Below, one piece after another: positions 12,046 through 24,200 of a stretch of DNA of 64,000 nt. Numbering within the stretch: position 1 is the stretch's first letter; the number at the start of each line of letters is the position of its first letter. Source of the DNA: Ciona savignyi (lineage: Eukaryota > Chordata > Ascidiacea > Phlebobranchia > Cionidae); NCBI GenBank assembly GCA_000149265.1, contig CH003381.1:1056984-1120983 (forward strand), read 5' to 3'. The notes under the pieces were generated by a model. The model was not told where the DNA came from. It was given only the letters and a program-made list of their open reading frames with translations, and made no database searches. A program made the translations under genes and the position numbers.

Positions 12046-12944
12046 CGTGCTTCAGATTTTAACGAACTCCTGTAAACAGCCAGCTGCCCTCGCCTGTGAC
12101 GTCCTTCCACACGATTGGGTTGTTTTATGAACAAATAACAGAAAGTAGGTGTGCGTGTATAAACAACCGTTGTAAGACGACTGCAAGTTAAATATCGAAT
12201 GACATCGCCAATCAATAATTATACTTGTTGGTGTTCTATAATTTCCCGGGTGGTCAAATAAAAAAATCTCTTGTAAGAAGAAGACCAAAACCACATAGCC
12301 AATACTACTAAGCTTTTGAGACCACCGTCGGTTTACCTTGGATATTAATGTGTTGTTATGAATAAATAACAATTTCTTCAGTTTTGGTAGACCCTCATTT
12401 ATCAACTGGGTTTATGCAATGTCCGTTTAGTGCCTTCTGCCCCGTACAGCTGCTGTCTATCTCTACCAAACGACTGGTTTCGATTGAACATCTGTGGCGA
12501 TCGCCCACTCTCTTTCCGACTTGCCAATCCAGCCATCCGGCCAAAACTCCCCCTGTTGCTCTAAACGTTTAACATTTATTTTCTAGAAACACTTTCCAGC
12601 CTGTGCTGTATCACTATTTCCTAAAATGTAATCAACCATCATCACATGACATTACTTTAAAAACCGAGAACACGGCAGTACTTCACAGCTATAAAATCTA
12701 AACACGAATACACCAAGTAACGCTATAGAAAAATATATATGTTTAATTTGCAACGTAAACTTTAAAATAAATTTTAAAAAATTAATTATTTTACTCGATT
12801 ATACCTTTTTTTGAAGTAGCCTATTGGCTATTATTTCAAGATTAAGAAAGAATAGAAGACAATTTCTAAAGATACGGTTTACATAAAATATCGTTAAAAT
12901 GTTCGAATTGGTGAATGTGCGTTGGAAAAAAACGATAAAATTAC
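12046..12944. other. Downstream of GTPBP2-like stop; probable 3' UTR plus spacer
   Basis: No convincing exon on either strand. The minus-strand transcript ending at 12945 must terminate here; AATAAA-like signals on the minus strand are frequent because the DNA is AT-rich, so no site is chosen. Confidence 0.4.
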
Positions 12945-15900
12945 CTAACGCTCTATGTGTTGTCGTTTGTTCGACGACTTCGGAGATCCAGGTTCGTCCG
13001 AGCTGACGTCATACGGAGGCGTCGATGACGTAGGCGACCTTTGAGACTGTTTTCGATGACGTTTATGTTGGACGCGGTGGTCGCCTGGTTTGTAGCGCAG
13101 CACTTTGGTAATTTGGCCGATCCCTTTGGTGGTTCTCTCGCGGAACAAGATTGTGGAACCGGTCCGTAGATGCTCCGGGTGGCAGACGAACCGGAAGGTC
13201 ACGCTCGACTGCTCGTTTTGGTTCAATGATTCCTAAAGAAAACAAAAAAATACTTTTTTTTATCGAGACGAAAGATAATACACATTCGTGCACACTTATT
13301 TATTATTTCTGTAAATATACTACAGAAATATTAATCTCTATTTAATTTAAACAAATTATTCTACTAAAACACTACATGTTAAAATGGATAAGTTTAAACA
13401 TTTGTAATAATTTAATTGTTTAATATCTGACCAGATTGAATAGTCAATGAGTTTGTTTATTTTTTTAAGTAGTAGCTTCTATTTTTAATTGATGAGGTTG
13501 TTCTGTAAGTTCGTTCTGCTTGAACATGTTTTTGGCAATTACATAACTCAGCGGTTCTCAAACTTTTTTTGTTGGCGGCGCCTTTTTGTAAACTTATTAA
13601 ACCTTGGTGCTCCCTCATAAATCCAATTTTTTTTTAGCTGCAAGTATTGTATATTATATATCCAGACTAGCACATATTTGGATAACCATTCAAACTCTTC
13701 ACCAAAAGTGACGTACAGTCAATTAATTCAAAGCAGTTATTTGACAAAACATTATTCGTAAAACAATGCCATGTTAGGCAGCAAATAGTAGGATATAACA
13801 CCGAACAATGGATTTTTAACAAGTAAAACGAATACTGTATGCCAGTGTATGGGGTTGCACACCAGGCTCTCCAACTAACGTTCTGTAACGCACATGCACT
13901 GTATTTTTTTGTGAAAAAAAAAACAATAAATGCAGAAACTTCCGCATGCTTTCGTGGCGCTCCTAGCAAAGTCTCGGCCACAGCGCCCAGTTTGGTAACC
14001 GCTGACATAACTAATTGTAATCAGTGTTGTCATGTGATTTTGGAATTTGTTTGGAAGTGGCATGTAAGATTACTGGAAGCTTCAACCAACACTTCAGCTT
14101 TCTACCACCTTCATTTCCAGAGTACAAGAGACGACATTACCTCGTCGTTGTGGATGTTCTTTACGACGGCAGTTTGCATCACGCTTCCCACGTATATAGT
14201 GGCTTGGAAGCCCGGGCACAAGCCACTGGTTGGATGGTACAGCAGGTACACAGTGGCTTCGAACTCCATGCAACATGTTGGGTTCAGCTGAGCACTCACA
14301 AGCACCATACCCTACACATGAAGTTATTTCGTTTAATGTACCGATAAATGGTGGGGTACATAGTTGGTCTACTATGTGGAAAATTAACTAAAATTGTGAA
14401 ACATAAAGGTGAATACATTTACATGACCATGGTATTTGTATAAGTAGTTACAATATTGTTTACTGCAACTACTTTCTTGTGGAGGCATAAAACCGGACAA
14501 AATTATTAAAATAAAACCTTCTATGAGTCAATAATAATCTGCAAGATGTTTGCATGTATATAAAAAACAAAATGCTAAATGCATAACTGTAAATAATAAG
14601 ATCGAGATATAAAGAAACCTTTCTGATATCATCCTTATCAATATCAATGAGGGAAAGAGATGCAGCTTGTCCAGCTCGCACAACTCGACACGGAGCACGG
14701 TTCCGTTGAATCGTTGTCACAGTTGCGGGAAGATATTCCCCCTCGGTGGTGGGTCCAATCACCAAGTTATCACGCTCCGTGATCACCCCATGTGAAAGTG
14801 TTCCTCCAACCACAGCCCCCACTTCAGGGACAGAGAAGACTTCATCAACCTTGGCATAAACAGTTCGCATCAGTATACGGGACCGCACATGTGAATGGCG
14901 GAGGGATGTAAGGTTTAGGTGCAAAATCTACACTGCTACCGTGTTTTTGGTATGAAAAACATACACAGACCAGTGAGACCACCTTTAACCCGAGTGACTA
15001 GCTAAACACACGTTTATTTAAAAAAATTTGGATATAAAAGAAGACTATAATATAAGCAAATTAACATAAGTTATTTTATGGACTGGCATTCAAAATAAGG
15101 ACTATTTACTAATAATAGTGTAGGCAGAAGACATGAGTAGGCTACTACGTATCTTTGTCGTCATATATAAGAGTCAGCTGATATATGTGAATCATACTTC
15201 ATGAAAAATAGTTTACTAACTTTACCTCAGTATAGTATCAATCATGTTAAAATAAGAACCGAAAAAACATTACTACACGGCAGCTTAGGACTGTTCTGTT
15301 AAAACAACAAAACCACCATAGATTAACGGCCTGACAGTGAAAATGACAAAGTTATATTTTACGATATCTTACTAGTATATTGTGTTAATTTTCTAAAATC
15401 TTTATTAATTTGTAAACTAATAAGGACTTTTTGTTATACATTTAGGCGCTTCAGCACAATAAAAATATTCTGTTTTATGGCATTGGATAAATCAGTAATT
15501 GGGTGTTATTTTTTAAAATGAAATATCACAACCTTAAAAACATAAAACATTTCTATTAAGTATAAATATTACTTATCAGTTTGGATCCGTATTTGTTATT
15601 TTTGTACATAGAAACTAAAAAGCCTTGTATTTATTGGCTTTTTCTGATGTGATCTGCTTGTAAATACTCCACACAGGTCAATGACAGGCCTCAGTATTTG
15701 CAGAATTTTATTTAAATTATGTGACAATGTAGAGGGCTAACCTGGAATTGTGGTAGCTCCTGCATCAATTTCTCTTGCTCACGTTGACTCTTTTTAGGAG
15801 ATAATACGTTGAAGAACTTGGTGAGAAGTGGGAGGTTAGCACCGTTGAGACTTGACACCTTGAACAATGGAACAATCTTGGAGCTGTGAAGTAACCAATA

Positions 15901-18900
15901 GTTATCCTGGGTGTCTTTAAATCAGCATTATCTACTTGGAAACTATCATATTGTACATTCATTGCATTTATGTCTATAATTTTGAAACCAATTCGGATAT
16001 GATTTTTAATTTAGTTTGGTTGGTAGCTGAAAAGGTTTTATTACAACTAAACTCTACATGCATCAGTAACATCACAAATTTACAAAATAAACAATTAAGA
16101 ATTTAATCAAGATAAATGAGAACCGAAATAAAAACATTTAAACCAAGCCACATTTTGACATTATGGTAAACAGATTTGGTGTAATGTGATTAGAACATTA
16201 TCACATCAGGATTATCCATATTTTAGTATTGACTATTGGATATTATGAAATGCTCCGAATCAAGGTATTATCTATTCAACTCTGTTAATTCAAATAAAGA
16301 ACATGCCCATAAATCCAATTTTATCAAACAATAAACATATATAGATATATATATGGATGTCAAGGTTTTAATTCTTTAAAATTTACCGAAAGATGCCATG
16401 AAGTCTACCGAAATGACTGAATGAAATATTACCCTTCCCCTGCCATCCCTGCAGCCGCGGTATACACATCATCTTCAGATCGGACTCGAAACGGGATTCG
16501 ACCACATCCAGCGGAAGAGAGGAGCTTCTCCAACTGCCGACATGCACGGTTCGACACCGCATCCGGACACAAATCGATCTTCGTCACCACTGCAATAGTT
16601 GGCACACCAAGCGCCATCGCTAATCCCAGGTGTTCCCGGGTTGTGCCAACTGGGTTTGTATGATGTTAGTTTATTAGGAGGTAGCTATATATCCAAATTA
16701 TATAGTCGGACAGAGGTAAAATTTGGAATTCATTGTATTTATACTTTAAAGAGAAGACATAAGCCTTAACCATAAGAACAATGATTTATCTGGTTATACC
16801 AGATTGGATTATTGTGGGGAAATTGAACATAGATATTTTTGTTTTATCTTAGTTAAATATTTAATTATTTTTCTATGATACTATTCCAAAAAAACTCAAA
16901 AACAAGTAGGTATATAAGGCAACTTACCAGAATAATATCTAAAGCAACTATTGCGAGTCATTATCTTATGCCCCAAATTACCTTATGCTTTATAAACAAA
17001 ACAAAGATAATTTTAATACTGATTGTTAAAGAATTGGTATGATGATAAAATAATGACAAGAAAAAACTGGCTAAATAATTTAATGATTGGTTGCACACAC
17101 ACACACATAACAACTCCTCTATTGGCTGCAACTACAAGCATCGCAAAGTCTGGGTGGTGGGATGTTAGTCCAAATATGGTAGTGCGAAGATATTTGTGAT
17201 GTCCGGCCAGATCTATGAAGGTTATTATCTTCGAGGAGGCAGAACAAATGCTCTCGGAAGTTTGAAGCTCGCTGTAGTTTATGACCTGGGTAAAAAAATA
17301 ATATTAATAAACCAATATAATGATTATCGCAAATAATTCCACTAAAAACCATCAAACCAAATGGTGTAAATAAGGCCAACTACTAATACTAAATATGATA
17401 TAGTATGATTTTTATCAACTGTTTGTATTGTTTAGTTAAGATCAGTTTTGTGATTATTAGACAATGGGATTATATCACTTAACCTCAAACGTCATTACAA
17501 ATGAACTGATATAAGTTTTTATTGAATACAAAATAAGGGGACAAGAATATGGTGATAAAAATAAATGGGTATAACTTTGGAGTTTTATGAAAGTTGCATT
17601 TGTAATAGTATATACAGTGATAGGTTTAATCAATGAAAAATAGTTTTAGTAAACAAATCTAAGATGTCATTAACTTCACGATGTTGTTTGTTTAGACACT
17701 GTACAGGAAGCTCTTACTTGTAAACCATAACAAAAGGTGTTGAAACGTGACGCTGCTCAAAGATGTGAAAATAAGGTCATGCAAATATCATATCACAGAT
17801 TTACTAAAATAGTTTAAAGAATCTCTATTCATCAATTGTTACGAGATAGCAATTTTTTAAGTCCTTCTTTTTTATTATTAATTAAGTTTATAAAAAATAT
17901 TAAAAAAACATAAAAATGCAGGTTAGTTTTATTTCTATAAAAAAAATCATAATAATACATTTCCAGTTTCAGAAACAGTTTGATTAAAGTACGCAGTGAG
18001 GTTTTTATACTTACATTTCCTTTGCTATCAAATCCTAGAATCTCATGGCTGATGGACGAGGTTCGGCCTGTTTGGATCTCATGTAGGTGCCGGAATAAAT
18101 TAAGCCTTGCTTGTCCTCGTCCATTGTCAAGCTGGCCTTGTGTAAGAACGCCAAGTAATGTGGATTTTCCTGCATCTGCATTTCCAAGCACAGACACACG
18201 GATGTCCAGGAACTGCAGATGACAAAGAATTGCATATTACGTATAGCCTATGTAACAAACTGAAAGATTAAATTACGTCTAATACAACATGTAATAAGAG
18301 TGGGGTTCTAGTAAACACATTTGCTTACCTGCTGATCATCAGGAACTCTTCGTACCAACACCTCAGAGACTCTTTTTCTTTCCCCAAGAACCAAGCTGTC
18401 CACTTCTCTTTCACGCAGGACAGTTAGATCAGCTCCAAGCCTATTTGAACAATAAAAAATGCATTTAATTTTGGTGGCAAACAACCTTTTTAGAGGTATT
18501 TTTACTGCAAAATTGGCTGTTAAATAAGGTTTAGGTTTGCATAACCTAAATTTGGACACCAAAATGTTCTAAACTAAATCAGTGATAGCCTACTTACATG
18601 AAAAATATAAAATGTTACAACACTGATGAGTGTGTATTGCATCACAGTTTGACTGTGTAAATTGTATATTGTGTTCTTTACGTTGTAATAATGACAAATT
18701 GATATCTGCTTGTGCAAATGCTACGTACTCTTATATATTTAATGTATATACACCACATTATTCTACCAACCAAGGATGTCTTTAGTAAATATTAGCTAGC
18801 GTCATCCATATGTAACTATTGTTTCCTGTTACCACAGCAATCACACTTCATTTTGTTACTGGTTAGATACTCAAATGTTTTTCCATAACGCGTAAAGACA

Positions 18901-19697
18901 TACGAAACCGAAATTTGGATTGGTCAAAACTAATGCTACTGACAGTAACACTAAACAGCTGGACACAAAACCAGTATGATACTGTATTATGTTGAATATA
19001 TTTCAGTTGCATTTAATTGAAACAAAATTACATTATAATATTGCAAGGATGAGTTATAGCCACCTTTCAGCCATGCTGTTTAACGTATTCATGGTTGCTT
19101 GAAATTCGGAATCCGCAAGACCAGCACACACACCATTATCTTCAACACCGATCTTGTATATAGCTTCACCCTGTCCCTCCTGCAATCTCCACTTCATCTG
19201 AGTTACCAGATGCTCCAGTCGAGACTCAGTGGGGTCGACGAGTTTTAATTTATACTCGACATTTCCTTCTTCCTCCTGTGTTAATTGATAATTCAAATTA
19301 TATATGGTATGGACAAATATGTTAAAATGCAATTCATTTAAGTTGTTCTTTACTGTAATGCATGAAGTTGACTTTCATTTTGTCTACTATAATGACAGGA
19401 CATTTTAAGGTAGAGGACAAGAGTTTGTATCGAGTAGCTAACGAAGATGTGAGGAACTTATAAGCACACAATAAGCTATACGGGTACATTTTTAATAGCC
19501 TATTTAAAGAATGACAATTATGGTACGGGTAGATTATCAGCACCAAAGTATGATGTTAACAAATCAAGTTGTAAACATACCTCGGGAGGCAAGGAATCGT
19601 TGCTCAAATCATGCATATCAAGGTTCAGTTTCTTTGGTTTTAACGTAATTTTTGGCTTTGCCTCAGTTTTATCACCAGTTTGAATTGGTAGTTCCAT
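12945..19697 (-). CDS. GTPBP2: GTP-binding protein 2-like GTPase (EF-Tu/eRF3-related), 10 exons
   Basis: Complete. Exons on the minus strand: 19697-19581, 19275-19064, 18440-18329, 18212-18015, 17285-17105, 16649-16433, 15883-15742, 14849-14619, 14311-14141, 13232-12945; phases agree at every junction (622 aa). GTPase motifs: P-loop GNADAGKST at about 157-165, DLAGH (G3) at 238-242, TKID (G4) at 296-299. Family segments seen include [85 protein letters not shown] and [15 protein letters not shown], which place it in the GTPBP1/2 family, closer to GTPBP2. Known relatives act with Pelota-type factors in ribosome rescue; that role is inferred here. The C-terminal ~45 residues are a basic/Ser-rich extension. 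The exon 5 donor lies in a GT repeat; the in-frame GTGTGT donor gives two extra residues (MF) after the conserved RGVV. Confidence 0.93.
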
Positions 19698-19857
19698 TAT
19701 TATACCAGTACTGCTTTTACTTTTTTAACTTCGTAGTTACTTTCATTACGGCCGCTTACCTAACTTAATAATATCTGTTTTTTTAGTTCATTTTGTATTT
19801 TAAAAAACAGGTTTACCTGTAAGTGAAATATGAAAAAATATTAAGCTTGCGCATCAG
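19698..19857. promoter_or_regulatory. Probable promoter/5' region of the GTPBP2-like gene
   Basis: Upstream sequence on the minus strand has no further open exon; a weak acceptor-like AAAGCAG lies about 17 nt before the ATG. No TATA box is clear. Confidence 0.3.
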
Positions 19858-20237
19858 CCAGTATGGAAAGTACGGCAGCTGCACACTCGAGTTTTTTTTC
19901 CCTGCGTCTTTTGCACACTTGGGTAATTTCACACACGCTCGCGAGCTGGCAGTATAAACATCGTATATTTTCCAATAAACTTGTAGACCTACCTCTGGAC
20001 CTCGGGTAATTTACTTTCCGTACTTACTTATGTAGATAGATATGTTACCTGACAGACACGGAAGATGAGGATAGAATAATATGTTTTTTTAAGATTTTAA
20101 TAAAACAGTTATGAAAAGGAGATTGTGTGCACACTTGAACTGTGCATTCTTGGACGTTTGCACACTGCACACTTAAATATTTGGCGAGTGCACACTCGAG
20201 ATCTCGGCGAAAATTGACGTACCTACTTTCCATACGG
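19858..20237. mobile_element. Non-autonomous TIR element (MITE) with 9-bp TSD
   Basis: Starts CCAGTATGGAAAGTACGG; its end, read in reverse, is CCGTATGGAAAGTAGG. GCGCATCAG occurs on both sides (19849-19857 and 20238-20246), a probable target duplication. Internal TGCACACTCGAG motifs are arranged inversely near both ends. No transposase. An 8-bp reading of the duplication would fit a hAT-type element, but the superfamily is not proven. Confidence 0.75.
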
Positions 20238-21273
20238 GCGCATCAGACATCCAGTTTTAACTTTATAAAGGTGTAGCATATGCTCTTTAGGCTAGGTAAA
20301 CTTAACAACACCGTTATCCAAATTTTCCGGTATTCATGTTAACAAAACATCGTAATTCTATTACGTGGCAACGTTTAACACTTTCAAAATAAAAATGACT
20401 GCGGCAAATATCGATAATATGTTCCTACCCTTACAAAAAAAAACTGTAAATCGAGGTGTAAAAGTAAATTTATAAACAGCAAAATACTTAGTCGCTGTAC
20501 CGGTAACAGAAAAAAAAGGTATCCAATATCGACAAAATAACCTTAAGACTGGGGGTCACAAACGCACGGTTTCGGGGCGACGGCTCTATAGTTGCCGATC
20601 GAAAAGGTGCGAATGTTCCGCTTAACATACTTAATAGTAACACAAGTCTAAATGGTCCGTAAATATAAACGAATTTTAGGCCAACATATTGGAACATTGC
20701 ATTTTCATTTTAATAACAATTTCCAGGCTACCACAGAAATATAAAACATCGTTTATAAGCAGATAGAGAATGTCAACCTACCTTTTTTCACAAACATTGG
20801 TCACGCTTCACAAGACGTTGCGCCACCAACGCAAATATAAATAAATTTGTTCAAGTTGCATCATCTTTCGCTTTTATTGGGTTAATAACGTTTTGTTGTA
20901 TAAATATATAATACGTAATGCTTGATTTCGACAGCTTAAACAAACTTTATTAAGATTCTTATTTAGTGAAAGTGGAGATATGGCATAAAAAGTGAAATAT
21001 GAAAAATAACGTAATGGCAGGTCAAGATTAAATAAACGTTAAGTAGCACGGGTAAGTACTTTACCCAAAAAACGTCACCGAATAACTTAACCACCAAATA
21101 AAGCACACACAAATATGTTTAGGAAACAATGTAGCAAAAAAAAGTAGAACAGCACATGAATACAAAAGTTTACTGGAAAAAATACAAACTTTACATAAAA
21201 AATAACAAAATTATGACTGAAAAAAATGTACTGTCAGGACATTGCAAACTATTTTTGTTGCTATCATTGAAAT
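20238..21273. other. Intergenic spacer between two minus-strand genes
   Basis: No exon-like frame or clear repeat ends seen. It must contain the 3' end of the GKAP-domain gene and possibly upstream sequence of the GTPBP2-like gene. Confidence 0.4.
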
Positions 21274-24200
21274 TCAACGATTTTGTGCTTGCATCAAATC
21301 TAATTCTTCCAAACATCGTCGTTCTGAAGGTTTTCTTTGTTGAGTGATTTGGTTCGGGCCAAGATGTGACTGCAGTTTAGCGGAACACATTTTTATCTTA
21401 CATTTTTGTTAATAAAATAATATTATTCAATAACAGCCACATTTGTTCTTTAGCAAAGTAATTTAGGTGACTGTGTCCTTGTGCAATGCACTTGGGGGAC
21501 ATTGCCTAAACCCATTTTTTACGTGGGTTCTATCAAAATTAAAGAACTGCCTCAGTCATACTTTGGTGCATGGTAATCATGTATCATCAGTTGCCCATGT
21601 GATAACGCCCCTTGCGTTTTTCACTTCACATGGATAAACATGATTATCATATCCTATCTGATGAATATCCATGAGGTTTTGACTTTTTTAACCAAAGACA
21701 CTGAATAAAATAGACAGAAATTATATGCGAAATCAACAAACGTAAACCTTGTATTTCCTGTTTTCCTCTTGTAGCTTCAATATCCTCTCCAAGAGCGATT
21801 TATTTTCATTTTTACTCACTATCCAGTTGTTGGTCTGTTCATCTCTCTGAGCCTGCACCTCGCACAGATGTTTTCGAAGTTGCAACTCAATCGAAGACTT
21901 TGAATCATTGTGCTGCAGAACTTGCAGACGCAAAGATTCAATGTTCTTTACAAGACATCTCCTGGACATACAAAGAAATGATACAAAAACCCACTTGGTT
22001 TTCCCATTTACGGGAATAAACATAAAAATTCCTATCTTATCCTATTAACGCAGATTTGAATCCAAAGAGTTTTCCAATGACTATAACTGCACCATTATAA
22101 AGCTTAAAAACAGTGTGTGACATTATACGCAAAAAAAATCAACATTAATTACTTTTCTGAATTTAATTGCAGAATCCTGGTTTCTAAATGCTCAGCAATC
22201 TGAGCAGATATTTTCATGATGTCATCCATAAGTTCAGTAGAATGTGAGATCCGGGTGAATAAATTCTCTTCAGGTTTTCTGTACAGAAGCAATTTGTTAA
22301 CATGGTAGGAAATGCAAAATGAAAATAAATCTTAATGTGTGAGGCAAGCATACGACTTGATGATGAGTGATTATTGTATCGTTAAGGCAATAATAGACGG
22401 TAAACAAATATATTTGCAAGAGTAAGGAACATTTCATGTCAAATCATGACTGTTGAACCTTACTTTTTCTGTTTAAGATAAAATTTAAAATCACTTGATC
22501 AATCACACCATGTCTAGTGTAATTGCTGTATTTAATGGACAATTTACTCACTTAACCCTACTGGTAGAGCAATGTAGAAAGATAGAACAATCGTTAGATT
22601 ACTTTTGTGTCTATATTTCAGCTTCAAGTGCTACAGTTTTTTTTCAACCCATTCTCATTAAATGACTGGGTCTAAGCACATAAGCAAGTGCCTGACCCAA
22701 ACCAGCAACACACCTGACTAGTTGGCGGCAGCTTTGAAATCCACAAAGAAAAAAAGAATATTTTTAAAATATATCCTTAGTTACTGCGGATTGCTTTGTA
22801 AAGTTAGAATTTAAATATTATTACCCCAAGTTAACATCGATAACTCTAAGACTGAACATTTTACAATATAGAAAATCAACGGTAGTCATTTGAATGATGC
22901 AAAACCTAGTAAAAATGTGATTTATAAACTCACCCAGTGAGTTCTGCAGAGTCATCCAGTAAATCATCCATGTCCTGCATATCCGCAGATATCGTGGAAA
23001 CAACCAAGGACTTGCCAGGTGTAACAGGCGGTGCTCCAGGTGCAAACTTTACTTCATGTCCTGCAATATTCAGCAATTCTTGAAGAAAATTTTTTCAAGA
23101 GAAATATGAATGAGACAACTAGTTTTACTTTATTTTCAAGTGGAATATGGCTTACTGGGATGTTGTAAATATGCTAACCTAGAAAGGTGTAAGAATGAAT
23201 CCTATAAAATTCTGCATGTTGTTTTACACAATGTCTTGTAGATTTAATATATTAATTGGGATTTTTAGTTATTATCCAAGTACACAACTAAGTTTTAAAA
23301 ACAGCTTATAATTTAAACCTTCCAGATAAGTTTTCAGTTTCTGGTGAAATTCTCTTAACTTTAAATTAAGTTTCATGGTTTTCGATTCGCTCGCAATCAC
23401 TTCTTCCTGCTGTTCCAGCATAGCAAGACGCGAATTTGCTTTTGTGATATCGAGTTCTTCTTGGAGAGATTTTTTTTCTTCGCTGTAATGAATAGGATGG
23501 GATATTCATGTTTATCCTTGTGAATGGGAAAACCAAGTGGGTTAACACATGGACAATCATCAGATCACCTTACGCCCATTGTCAGGTTACCGGAGCTATT
23601 GCAGTGTATTGTGTATAATTCACATGTTCCTTCAATTTGGTAGAAACCGTTAATCCGCTGGGTTCAGGCAATGTCCGTTAAGTGCCTTGCCCAAGGACAC
23701 AACCGACTGCTAGCGACCAGTTCAGAACCTGCAACCTTTCGGTTGAAAGGCTTCGCACTAAATCGCCAGACTAACCAGTAGGAGTAATGACAACAATTCA
23801 TTTGCCTGTGACTGCATTTTAATTTGTCTTGTGAAAGTTTTTTTTGTATTGTGAGATATTAGGTTTAAGGCAATGGTTTCCAATCTTAAATTTTAACAGA
23901 AATGTTGTAATACGGATAACCTCAGTGTTGCAATTGCCACAAAGGTTGGTAACCACTGCTGGCACCTCGGTTTGCTAACATTTTTTTTCACTTACCGGTC
24001 TCTATTTTGGGATTTTTTTAGCTCAGCAATTTCGTCTTTTTGCTGGTTATATTCCAGTTGCAGTTTTTCAAAGACATCCTTAGTTGTTTGTAGCATAACT
24101 TCCGTTCTTCCCAATTGTTCTTGCAGCAATTTCCGATCATCCAAAAGATCCTGCGATGGAAATTCATTTGTACCAACCGGGCATAGAACTACAACCTCAA

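Noticed and set aside
13551-13610. hAT-type terminus (CAGCGGTTCTCAAACTTTTT)
   Set aside because: Looks like one element end, but no matching opposite end or target duplication was found nearby, so no element is called.
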